A stretch of DNA of 64,000 bases from Thiosocius sp963808165 (lineage in GTDB: Bacteria; Pseudomonadota; Gammaproteobacteria; Chromatiales; Chromatiaceae). Made by a program: the position numbers and the translations under genes. Within the stretch, counting starts at the first letter, position 1. Each line of letters starts with the position of its first letter. The DNA lies in assembly GCA_963808165.1 (NCBI GenBank), contig CAWEET010000011.1, positions 124,001 through 188,000 on the forward strand, given 5' to 3'. Below, one piece after another: positions 56,831 through 64,000 of this stretch. The notes below the pieces were generated by a model that was not told the origin of the DNA, made no database searches, and saw only the letters and a list, made by a program, of their open reading frames with translations.

Positions 56831-56844
56831 TTGACCATAGTCAA
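56831..56844 (-). promoter_or_regulatory. FNR/DNR-type box upstream of nirI
   Basis: TTGACCATAGTCAA is centred at 56837.5. The usual spacing would place the transcript start at 56796, exactly at the ATG, implying a leaderless message or a different spacing. Confidence 0.7.
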
Positions 56845-57070
56845 GCTGTGCCCTCAGGACATCGACCCGACGGCCGCGGGACGGGCGGCTGGGTAATCAT
56901 TCGTCTCAAAGGCGGCAGAAGCGCGGACAGGACTTGCGGGCGGGGCGCAGCAGGTCCGTTCGGAACCGTGGCCTAATTGCAGGTATCCCAGGACGACGAA
57001 AGAGCACCGCCGAATCGCTTCAGCCTACTGCTTTCGCCCAAGCTGCCCGAAAATGGTGCGGGCACGCGGT

Positions 57071-57808
57071 TCAGCGGTGGAGTTCACAAAACCTCGCAAG
57101 GACAGCCTGCAGGTGCGTGGCCGCCGACTCACCGTGCTTGTCGCGGCCGCGCTCACCCTCTAGTGCAGAAAAATGGTCGTCGAGTTCTTGAATCAGGTCC
57201 GACAAGGAGTTTTCTCTGACACATTCGTCCAGGCGTTCGACTTGGCTTTGTCTCCAATCAAGGAATTCCTGATTCGGCGGCGCGCCGCTGTAACCGGAGG
57301 CAAGCAGGTCCCATCGCCACATCCGCAGGCGGCTATCCACAAACCCGGCCACAAACGCCAGTCTCGCGGGCGAACCGAATGCGAGATACTCGGTGACAGT
57401 CACGAAGAAACCCGGCTGAGACTCATCCCCGGAATCGACATCCTCTAGCCTGCTGTAAACGGGTTCATCACTCGATGCCGCCATTGGCGCTATCGTCGCT
57501 ACCGCGCCTGATGGGTCGTCGGCACAATCCCACCCCCAGGACTCGAGTTTTTGAATGAACCCTGTGGCCTTCGTGACGCAGTAGTCGCCATCCTCCTGTG
57601 CCTCCCACAAGGTCCGGTCCAAGACGTTCTCCGTCGGCTTCCTGTAGACCACCATGCAGGGCGCGACGGCTGGCGCCTCGGGGTATACAACATCAACCTG
57701 CCTTACCAGGTCGGCATGCCTGCACACCCATGAACTTGCAAGGCCTTGCGACGATACTGCAAGGCTCATGAACGTGAAAAGGCACAGGCTTGTCTTGAGG
57801 TGTGTCAC
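57071..57808 (-). CDS. secreted hypothetical protein with cysteines
   Basis: The product (245 aa) has a signal peptide (TSLCLFTFMSLAVSSQGLA) and a mature part that begins SSWVCRHADLVRQVDVVYPE, then APCMVVYRKPTENVLDRTLW and EDGDYCVTKATGFIQKLESW. The cysteines and aromatic residues suggest a folded periplasmic protein. Related proteins are widespread in gammaproteobacteria but have no known function that I recall. The C-terminal 90 residues are helical. It stands alone right of the nir cluster and shows no FNR box. Confidence 0.7.
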   Translation of the reverse strand: MTHLKTSLCLFTFMSLAVSSQGLASSWVCRHADLVRQVDVVYPEAPAVAPCMVVYRKPTENVLDRTLWEAQEDGDYCVTKATGFIQKLESWGWDCADDPSGAVATIAPMAASSDEPVYSRLEDVDSGDESQPGFFVTVTEYLAFGSPARLAFVAGFVDSRLRMWRWDLLASGYSGAPPNQEFLDWRQSQVERLDECVRENSLSDLIQELDDHFSALEGERGRDKHGESAATHLQAVLARFCELHR

Positions 57809-58163
57809 GATGTACTCCGAAACTCCATTGGCACATTGATGGCTTCGCGCAGTGGCAGATTATGCCGCAGATGCGCGGAACTGATGCATCCGGGTCGACC
57901 ACCGTGTCGGGGGCGCCCCGCCTCACCGGCATAATAACGGTCTGGACTGATCCAGCGCACAGCTGCAGCCTCAACAGTATTCCGTCACCAGCGGATTGCT
58001 GGCGGAACCCCACGACCGCGACGACCATCTACGCCCGCAAGCTGCGGACGCGGTGATTATGCCGTTCAGCGGGCCGATTGCCACGCAGAGCCGTCATCGG
58101 CGACTAGCAATCAGTGTTTCGGGGTCATTTCTGCGCACGTGCACCCAATCTGGCCTGAAACTG
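57809..58163. other. intergenic stretch, no gene seen
   Basis: About 355 bases between the secreted hypothetical gene and the cyclic-nucleotide-domain gene. No frame has protein character, and no repeat, FNR-type box or strong hairpin was recognised. Confidence 0.5.
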
Positions 58164-58682
58164 TTAATACTCTGACCGACCCACCCTCGCCTTACCGCCT
58201 TTCCAGGACGCACCAATGCACCGACGCAGGCGTTCGGCAACGATCCGCCCTATCGCGCAGAGCACGTCGCAAGCGAGTCTCGGTTCGGCCGTCATGAAGT
58301 CGTGGAAAGCAGACTCCGGAAGGCGCAGCAGGACCGATTTTCCGCGTGACCAGATGCTAGCGGTTCTGGCGCCGCCATCGAGAAAGGCGATTTCGCCGAC
58401 GACCGAACCGGGGCTTCTGGTCACCAGGGCCGTCAAGGTCATGCCATCGGATTGGGGGATCGAGACCTCGAACTTGCCCTCAACCAGGAAGTAGAGATCA
58501 TTGCTGGCGTCGTCCCTTTGGAGCAACACTTCGCCGTTGCCGAGTTCCATCACCTGCGCCCCTGCCAGCAGGCGTTTCCAGCAGTCGTCGTCCCAATCGG
58601 GCAGGTTCAGGCAGTCTTCATGTCCGGCCCGGGCATGCACCACACGGACCAGGGTATGGATCAGTTCATCCTTTGGTTTCAT
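58164..58682 (-). CDS. cyclic-nucleotide-binding domain protein without DNA-binding domain
   Basis: The product (172 aa from ATG 58682) consists of one CRP-type sensor domain: LGNGEVLLQRDDASNDLYFL, VEGKFEVSIPQ, SVVGEIAFLDGGARTASIWS and LLRLPESAFHDFM. The C-terminal helix ends in RRCIGASWKGG; no helix-turn-helix follows. The start lies 4 bases after the stop of the AEC permease gene, so it is translationally coupled and may regulate that transporter or an unknown partner. A longer frame to 58802 is antisense-like and overlaps the permease. Confidence 0.75.
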   Translation of the reverse strand: MKPKDELIHTLVRVVHARAGHEDCLNLPDWDDDCWKRLLAGAQVMELGNGEVLLQRDDASNDLYFLVEGKFEVSIPQSDGMTLTALVTRSPGSVVGEIAFLDGGARTASIWSRGKSVLLRLPESAFHDFMTAEPRLACDVLCAIGRIVAERLRRCIGASWKGGKARVGRSEY

Positions 58683-58686
58683 CGTC

Positions 58687-59595
58687 TCATACGCCCGCCA
58701 ATACCTGATGCCAAAAAGGTAACGTGAGGAACGATAGCGGCACGCCGAGGCCCACCAGTAGCGTTGCCAGCGGTGGGTCCAGGTCGTTGTCCATGGCGAC
58801 AATTGCCGCGCTGATCATCGGGGCCATGGCTGCCTCAAATATCGTTACCTGTATCACCGGCCCGCCGACACCGAGCAACCCAACATACAGACCGAGAATG
58901 ATCAGCGGGCCGAACACGAGATTATACGAAAGTGCGAGTGCCAGGGGACGCACCTTGCCTGTGACGTCCGACAGGCGCAACTGAAAGCCGACGGAAACGA
59001 GCGCGAGGGGTGCAACTGTCGCTGCCAACCGGATGAGCAGCGTGTCCAGCCATTCCGGGTAGGTGACAGGAAGCAACAGTACGGCGGCAATTGTGGCAAT
59101 AAAGGGTGGGAACGCCACAATCCTGTGGGCGATGTCTCTGAGGTTTGGCCTTGGCCCGTCCGCAAAGAGGCGCGCCACGGTGATTCCCAGGATTGAAAGA
59201 ACGATGAAGGACCCCAGCTGGTCGACGACGATCCCGACGCTCATCCAACGGGCACCGTAGAACGCCTCGATCATGGGAATACCGATGAACGAGGTGTTGG
59301 CGAGCGCGCCCACGAGAATCACGCAACCGGTCGTATGACGCGGAAATTTCATTATCCGACACAAAGGCCACAGGATGGCGGCGCCGACTACAAACATAAC
59401 CCAAGGCATGAGGGCGGCGTAAAGCAGTGCTGGCTGGATCTCGACCTTGTTCAGATAGCCAAGCGCCATCGCCGGCAGGCCGATGTTGATAATGAAGGCG
59501 TTTAGCGCAGCGGAGGTATTTTCGGGAAGCCGTCCCATGCCGCGCAGCACGATGCCCACTGCAAAGCAGAACAGGAGCAATATGATGTTGCCCAT
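58687..59595 (-). CDS. AEC-family (auxin efflux carrier-like) permease
   Basis: The product (302 aa from ATG 59595, with GGGGGG upstream) has about ten hydrophobic helices. Typical pieces are IINIGLPAMALGYLNKVEI, CVILVGALANTSFIGIPMIE, and the paired APLALVSVGFQLRLSD and EAAMAPMISAAIVAMDNDLD. Bacterial members export or import small carboxylates such as malonate or malate; the substrate here is unknown. It is the first gene of a two-gene unit with the cyclic-nucleotide-domain protein. Confidence 0.88.
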   Translation of the reverse strand: MGNIILLLFCFAVGIVLRGMGRLPENTSAALNAFIINIGLPAMALGYLNKVEIQPALLYAALMPWVMFVVGAAILWPLCRIMKFPRHTTGCVILVGALANTSFIGIPMIEAFYGARWMSVGIVVDQLGSFIVLSILGITVARLFADGPRPNLRDIAHRIVAFPPFIATIAAVLLLPVTYPEWLDTLLIRLAATVAPLALVSVGFQLRLSDVTGKVRPLALALSYNLVFGPLIILGLYVGLLGVGGPVIQVTIFEAAMAPMISAAIVAMDNDLDPPLATLLVGLGVPLSFLTLPFWHQVLAGV

Positions 59596-59951
59596 CGCCG
59601 CCCCCCAATTCACTCTGGATAAATGAGAGTTAAGGCGCGCCGGGAGGTTAATGCAAATCAAATAAAGACATCCCGCCAGAACGGTTTCAAGGAAGAACCT
59701 CTTTAATGAGGTATTTTGCTGCGAGCCCAGCTCACCGCTCGACCCGGGGTGGAAATTCGGCGACGACGGGCCACAGCACAGAAACGAAATAACGGACCTT
59801 CAGATTGAGTTTTTATGCGTTCAGCGGTCGGCCATCAAGATTATTGATGTACTTGCGTCGCCGAACAGAAAATACTAATCGGGAATTTCGTTGAAGTTAT
59901 CGGGGCGGTGTCTATCTGGGGCGGTGTCTATCTTTGGATAAATGACCGACC
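59596..59951. other. divergent intergenic region with a 16-bp tandem duplication
   Basis: About 355 bases, more AT-rich than the surroundings, holding the promoters of the permease gene and the small ORF at 59952. GGGGCGGTGTCTATCT occurs twice in direct succession (59902-59917 and 59918-59933), ending 18 bases before the ATG. No gene was recognised. Confidence 0.5.
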
Positions 59952-60260
59952 ATGATCGCTGCCAATCGGCTCGAATCCATCAATCTCGAAGGGACGGATG
60001 ATGATCCGTCGAAGGAGCAGTTGGCCATGCAAGAAAAACTTGCGGTTCAGCTAGAACTCGCTGAACAGGCAATTTCGCGTGCCTGGGAGCGCGGTGACGA
60101 ACTCGAGAAGGCCACGCTTAGGATTGCGCATGGCGTCGTTATGGATGTTCAGATACGACGCGAGTGGCAGGACGCCAGTAAAAGACGTGAACAGCGTGCG
60201 GCTTCGTCGATAACTGGCGGAACGGCGAGGCTAATGCGGTCGGATCGACTGCCATCCTGA
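59952..60260 (+). CDS. possible small helical protein, unknown
   Basis: The 102-aa frame from ATG 59952 encodes an acidic, coiled-coil-like stretch (PSKEQLAMQEKLAVQLELAE, AISRAWERGDELEKATLRIA) and a basic end. Amino-acid use looks coding for the first 85 residues; the last 15 do not. I recognise no family. It is convergent with purU, ending about 100 bases before its stop codon. Confidence 0.4.
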   Translation: MIAANRLESINLEGTDDDPSKEQLAMQEKLAVQLELAEQAISRAWERGDELEKATLRIAHGVVMDVQIRREWQDASKRREQRAASSITGGTARLMRSDRLPS

Positions 60261-60364
60261 ATCAGACGTCAGCCAGATCCGCAGATGGATCCATGACGAG
60301 GCGGCCTGCTCCGATCAAGTACGACGCTCGATTTGCTGTCGCACCAAGCCCCATTCGCGTTACG

Positions 60365-61246
60365 TCAATCAAAGACAATGGTGCGTTTGCGGTCCACCAG
60401 GATACGCCGATTGAGATAGAGATCGACGGCGCGGGCCAACACCACCATCTCGAGGTCGCGGCCGCGCTTTTTCAGTTGCTCGACAGTCTTTCGGTGATTC
60501 ACGTAAGCTACGTCTTGCGCAATGATCGGACCCTCGTCCAGATTCTCGGTCACGAAATGACTGGTCGCGCCGATCAGCTTGACCCCCCTCTCGTGGGCCT
60601 GTTTGTAGGGCTGCGCCCCGGCGAATGCAGGCAGCATCGAGTGGTGGATGTTGATGATCCGGTCACGATACGGCGTGATTACCTGTGCGCTGAGGATCTG
60701 CATATAGCGCGCCAACACCACCAGCTCGATCGCGTGCCGCTGAAGCAGCTCGAGTTCCAGGCGCTCCTGAGCGGACTTGTTCTCCTTGCTAATCGGCACA
60801 TGCTGGAACTCGATGCCGAACCGCTCCGCCTCTGCCTGCAGGTACGGCTGGTTGCTAATGATCAACGGGATGGTGGCGTTCCAAAGGCGGGCAATGCAAT
60901 GCATCACCAGGGTATAGAGATGCCCCATCTCCTTGGTTACATAGACCGCTATCCTGACTGGATCGGCAGAAAAATGCAGTCTCCACTGCATGTCGAATGG
61001 TTCGGCCAGCTTGTCGCGGAAATTCTCCTCGATCCTCTCACGCGGGACATTCGGCGGGTCCATCTTCCATTCCAGCCGGGCGAACAGATGATTCTGATCG
61101 GTATCCACATACTGGCGGTGTTCGACGATGTCTGTGCCCAGCTCGTAAACGAACTGGGTCATACTTGCCGCGACACCCCGCTGCAGCGGACACGAAACCA
61201 AGGCGATGACCGAGTTTTGGCTGTCATGTGTATCGATGTCTGCCAT
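60365..61246 (-). CDS. purU: formyltetrahydrofolate deformylase
   Basis: The product (293 aa from ATG 61246, GGAGGGGG upstream) hydrolyses 10-formyl-THF to formate and THF, balancing one-carbon pools. An N-terminal ACT domain (VIALVSCPLQRGVAASMTQF) precedes the formyltransferase-like catalytic domain with RIAVYVTKEMGHLYTLVMHC, NIHHSMLPAFAGAQPYKQAH and TENLDEGPIIAQDVAYVNHR, which hold the Asn-His-Asp catalytic residues. The sequence PVRIAVYVTKEMGHL departs slightly from the usual VLMVSKxDHCL form. Cytosolic. It stands alone. Confidence 0.93.
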   Translation of the reverse strand: MADIDTHDSQNSVIALVSCPLQRGVAASMTQFVYELGTDIVEHRQYVDTDQNHLFARLEWKMDPPNVPRERIEENFRDKLAEPFDMQWRLHFSADPVRIAVYVTKEMGHLYTLVMHCIARLWNATIPLIISNQPYLQAEAERFGIEFQHVPISKENKSAQERLELELLQRHAIELVVLARYMQILSAQVITPYRDRIINIHHSMLPAFAGAQPYKQAHERGVKLIGATSHFVTENLDEGPIIAQDVAYVNHRKTVEQLKKRGRDLEMVVLARAVDLYLNRRILVDRKRTIVFD

Positions 61247-61742
61247 CATTCCCCCTCCCGATGGTCGGTGGTCAGGATTTCTTCCGGCGAGGCGTGGTTC
61301 CAAGTGTTGGCGATCCACTAGACCGCTTGCGCAATGTTGCCGGATGTTTGCGCAGCAGCCGGCAATGAGCGGAGTATAGGCAGTGCGGGGGGTTTTTCCG
61401 GGTTGTGGCGTCTTTAGCCAGATATCGAGCTGTAATCGTTTCGCAAACCGGTGCGATGTTCAGTCGAACAATCGCCGCGTATCCTGTCAAAGAAACCACG
61501 ACGGCTCGCCGCTTACCACCTCCGTAAGCCCATCGTCCACAGGCCGGTGTTTCGCAGGCTGCGACCGATGGCGGTAAGGCGGACCGGGAACAGCGGAGTT
61601 GGTATCGTAGCAGCAGAAGGTCGCAGCCATGACGCGACGGGGGGCAGTCAGTTGCAGCGTATCAACAATGACAATCCGCCGGTTGGCGATGTATGTCAAG
61701 GGGATCTCGAAAAATGTCGTCCATGGCATTCTTCTGCACGGA

Positions 61743-61768
61743 AAAGCGAAAAATGCGGTTTTCGCTTT
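61743..61768. repeat. 10-bp perfect inverted repeat (hairpin A)
   Basis: AAAGCGAAAA (61743-61752) and TTTTCGCTTT (61759-61768) pair perfectly around ATGCGG. The right arm gives a T-rich 3' end on the plus strand. It is followed four bases later by hairpin B. Confidence 0.55.
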
Positions 61769-61772
61769 CCTT

Positions 61773-61803
61773 CATTTTCAATCACTTGTCGTGATTGAAA
61801 ATG
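61773..61803. repeat. 13-bp perfect inverted repeat (hairpin B)
   Basis: CATTTTCAATCAC (61773-61785) and GTGATTGAAAATG (61791-61803) pair perfectly around TTGTC. A 13-bp perfect AT-rich palindrome of this type suits a dimeric regulator site or an RNA hairpin. It is about 110 bases before the start of the PLD-family gene. Confidence 0.6.
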
Positions 61804-61911
61804 GCGACACATCCCTGTGCCGCGCGGCCACCTCGATTTTTCGAGGCGCCCTTAAATTAGGCGGAGGCCGCATCCGGACCGTGATCCAGAATGACACGAT
61901 AGGAGACTTCA

Positions 61912-63498
61912 TTGGCGAATCACCCTCCCTGGACCCATGCATTCCGGGGCGTGCGCGTTTTGGCGGCGGCCGTCGCCCTGCTCACCTTCACGGGCTGTGC
62001 CTCGTTGCCGGACAATGTCGAAAGACCGCTTTCGAATGCCTATACCGACACGGACGACACCCGCCTTGCCCAAGCACGCCGCGGGCACGAGAACGGGCGC
62101 GAGCGGGCTGGCGAGTCGGGCTTTCTGTTGCTCGGAGACGGGCTGGATGCTTTCACCGCCCGCGCGGTTCTGGCCGATGCGGCCGAGCGTAGCATCGATG
62201 CCCAGTACTACCTGCTGCATGGCGACATTACCGGCAAGCTGTTCGTCGATAGGCTGATCAGGGCAGCAGACCGGGGGGTGCGGGTGCGCCTGCTGGTGGA
62301 TGACATGGACCTGGGCGGCAAGACCCTCGGGGCAGCGCTGCTGGACAGTCATCCGAATATCGAGGTGCGCCTGTTCAATCCGTTTATCCGGAACTCGAAC
62401 CGGACCGCGCAGCTGCTGACCGGCTTCGGGTCAGTGACCCGGCGCATGCACAACAAGTCCTTCACGGTGGACAACCAGGCGGCCATCATCGGTGGGCGCA
62501 ATATCGGTGACGAGTACTTCGGTGCCGACCGGGAGATTGACTTCACTGATGTGGACGTCCTGCTCATTGGTCCTGTCGTTCAGGAGGTATCGACGTCGTT
62601 CGACGGCTACTGGAACAGCGAGCTGGCCTATCCCGCGACAGCGCTGCTCGGGAGGAAACCAAGCGACGAGGAATACCGTAACGGCCGCGACAAGCTCAGC
62701 GCTTTCGTCGCCGGACAAGCCGACTCGGCCTATCAGCAGGCACTGATAAATTCGGATCTGGCAAACAAGCTCAGGGCCAACGCAGTACGATTTGATTGGG
62801 GCCCGGCACATATCGTTCAAGACGAGCCGGAAAAGATCCTCGTCGACAACTCCGCGACTGCCTATCATCTGGCGCCACAACTCAGCCCTTATTTTCGCAA
62901 CGTCAAGGACGAGCTGTATATCTTCTCGCCTTATTTCGTTCCCGGGGAAGCCGGCACGGCCATCCTAGGCGAGCTCGCCGAATCCGGTGTCCGGGTGCGC
63001 GTTGTCACCAATTCCCTGTCCTCAACGGACGTGCCCGTGGTCCATTCCGGATACGCCAAGTACCGCAAGAGTCTCCTGCGCGCCGGGGTCGAGCTACACG
63101 AGATGAAATCCAGGCCCGACAAGATCCAAAGGCAATGGCAGTCGCGCCGCCATGCATCGGCTCAGGCAAGCCTCCATTCCAAGGCCTTCCTGTTCGATCG
63201 CGAGCATATCTTCATCGGCTCACTCAACCTGGACCCCAGATCGATACACGAGAACACCGAGATCGGCGTCGTGCTGACATCGCCAGAGCTCGCCGGGCGC
63301 ATCGGACCGGCACTCGACGATGCACTAGATCGGATTGCATTCCGGCTGGTGCTCGGCACTGACCAGCACGGGCACGAGAGGATCGAGTGGCACGAAGCCG
63401 AAACGGGTAAGACTTACTACGCCGACCCCGATACCGGATATTGGGAACGGTTTTGGATCGGCCTCATGGGCCTGATTCCATTGGAGTCGCAGCTTTGA
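61912..63498 (+). CDS. PLD-family (ClsC-like) lipoprotein, probable phospholipid synthase
   Basis: The product (528 aa) starts at TTG 61912, with AGGAGA five bases before. A lipoprotein signal ends in FTGC. Two HKD phospholipase D motifs follow: RRMHNKSFTVDNQAAIIGGR and SLHSKAFLFDREHIFIGSLN. The order and length resemble ClsC (YmdC)-type cardiolipin synthases, which join phosphatidylglycerol with another phospholipid. The envelope location fits. No ymdB-type macrodomain gene is adjacent; the substrate remains unproven. Confidence 0.85.
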   Translation: MANHPPWTHAFRGVRVLAAAVALLTFTGCASLPDNVERPLSNAYTDTDDTRLAQARRGHENGRERAGESGFLLLGDGLDAFTARAVLADAAERSIDAQYYLLHGDITGKLFVDRLIRAADRGVRVRLLVDDMDLGGKTLGAALLDSHPNIEVRLFNPFIRNSNRTAQLLTGFGSVTRRMHNKSFTVDNQAAIIGGRNIGDEYFGADREIDFTDVDVLLIGPVVQEVSTSFDGYWNSELAYPATALLGRKPSDEEYRNGRDKLSAFVAGQADSAYQQALINSDLANKLRANAVRFDWGPAHIVQDEPEKILVDNSATAYHLAPQLSPYFRNVKDELYIFSPYFVPGEAGTAILGELAESGVRVRVVTNSLSSTDVPVVHSGYAKYRKSLLRAGVELHEMKSRPDKIQRQWQSRRHASAQASLHSKAFLFDREHIFIGSLNLDPRSIHENTEIGVVLTSPELAGRIGPALDDALDRIAFRLVLGTDQHGHERIEWHEAETGKTYYADPDTGYWERFWIGLMGLIPLESQL

Positions 63499-63642
63499 GT
63501 CACTTGAGAACTCGAACCTGCGACCGTCCGATTGGTTATTCCCGATCCACTGCAGTTTCGGCCGTTCGACTGCCGCAACAGCCCCGTTGGCGATCGTCCC
63601 TCGCTTGCTTGCGAAATTCTACCTCCTAGGCCTTTCAGCCCG

Positions 63643-64000
63643 ATGTCCCTGAAAAAGCTCGCCCGCCGGTTACCGAGTCCGATCTATCGGATGCTGCAGC
63701 GTCTGCAGCAGAGACTCCACCGGCCACATCAAGCACCGACCGCCATCGCAAACCCGGGGCCTTTGCTGACCGATGTGGTGCCGCGCCTCGCGACGATCCC
63801 CGGCTGGTTCAACATCGATGACCTCGCCCATTTCACGCTGGTGCTAAAGACGCAGACGAGCAGTGGCGTGCATGGCGACCTGCTGGAGATTGGGTGCTAT
63901 CACGGCCGCTCGGCCGCAGTGCTCGCCCTGCAACTGCAGGCCGGCGAGCGGCTGTTCCTGGCCGATGCCTTCGACCTCCCCTTGAGCGACCCCTATGGCG
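63643..64000 (+). CDS. class I SAM-dependent methyltransferase (partial, runs off the right edge)
   Basis: Only the first 119 codons are visible. After a basic N-terminus (SLKKLARRLPSPIYRMLQRL), the sequence reads DLLEIGCYHGRSAAVLALQL, the SAM-binding motif I of class I methyltransferases of the Methyltransf_24 type, then FLADAFDLPLSDP. The acceptor is unknown. Such genes often sit in glycan or antibiotic clusters, but the neighbours outside the window are not seen. ATG 63643 has no strong ribosome site. Confidence 0.75.
   Translation, partial: MSLKKLARRLPSPIYRMLQRLQQRLHRPHQAPTAIANPGPLLTDVVPRLATIPGWFNIDDLAHFTLVLKTQTSSGVHGDLLEIGCYHGRSAAVLALQLQAGERLFLADAFDLPLSDPYG

Larger units (their letters stand above)
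61250..61911. other. intergenic stretch with two adjacent perfect hairpins
   Basis: About 660 bases without a convincing gene. Two perfect inverted repeats lie at 61743-61768 and 61773-61803. Between 61500 and 61700 short frames exist on both strands, but none has family character. The region holds the promoters of purU (minus) and the PLD-family lipoprotein gene (plus). Confidence 0.5.

Overview
The window is a GC-rich chromosomal segment, most likely from a denitrifying gammaproteobacterium. That placement is inferred from gene content and protein style, because no rRNA gene is present. Most genes have clear ribosome sites and tight spacing. Several long stretches carry no convincing gene but do hold short dispersed repeats.

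The left third (1-18 kb) is mixed metabolism. It holds the start of a DUF2092-type secreted protein, an AraC-type regulator remnant next to REP-like repeats, acetoacetyl-CoA synthetase, a class I/II aminotransferase, a TSUP/TauE permease, two transglutaminase-like proteins, a gene-poor stretch with small unknown ORFs, glycogen branching enzyme (glgB), a lipoprotein, a DehI-like dehalogenase, a CadC-like winged-helix/TPR regulator, a nitrilase and a bacteriohemerythrin.

The middle and right (18-57 kb) form an almost continuous denitrification island. On the minus strand come NnrS and then norC-norB-norE-norF-norQ-(membrane protein)-(small ORF)-norD, for NO to N2O. A divergent dnr-type CRP/FNR regulator follows. 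On the plus strand is a clade II (Sec-exported) N2O reductase operon: nosZ, cytochrome c553, diheme c4-type cytochrome, nosB-nosD-nosG-nosH-nosF-nosL-nosY, an unknown membrane-anchored protein, and a second norE/norF-like pair. After a K+-independent H+-pyrophosphatase, the minus-strand nir cluster makes cytochrome cd1 nitrite reductase and its heme d1: nirI-nirS-nirE-nirC-nirF-nirD-nirL-nirGH (fused)-nirJ-cytochrome c'-like-nirN. Its tail holds a diheme cytochrome c, an exported pentapeptide-repeat protein, a small secreted protein and an unusual fusion of a ZnuA-like metal-binding domain to a SCO copper-chaperone domain.

Eight TTGA-N6-TCAA boxes (FNR/DNR type) lie upstream of nnrS, norC/dnr, nosZ (two), the c4-type cytochrome, nirS (two) and nirI. 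This suggests one NO/low-oxygen regulon driven by the local Dnr. Strong stem-loops follow nosZ, norB and nirS and may keep the structural subunits more abundant than the assembly factors.

The right end (57-64 kb) has a secreted unknown protein, a cyclic-nucleotide-binding protein coupled to an AEC permease, a small ORF, formyltetrahydrofolate deformylase (purU), two adjacent perfect hairpins, a PLD-family (ClsC-like) lipoprotein and the start of a SAM-dependent methyltransferase cut by the window edge. I saw no tRNA, rRNA, CRISPR array or intact insertion sequence.
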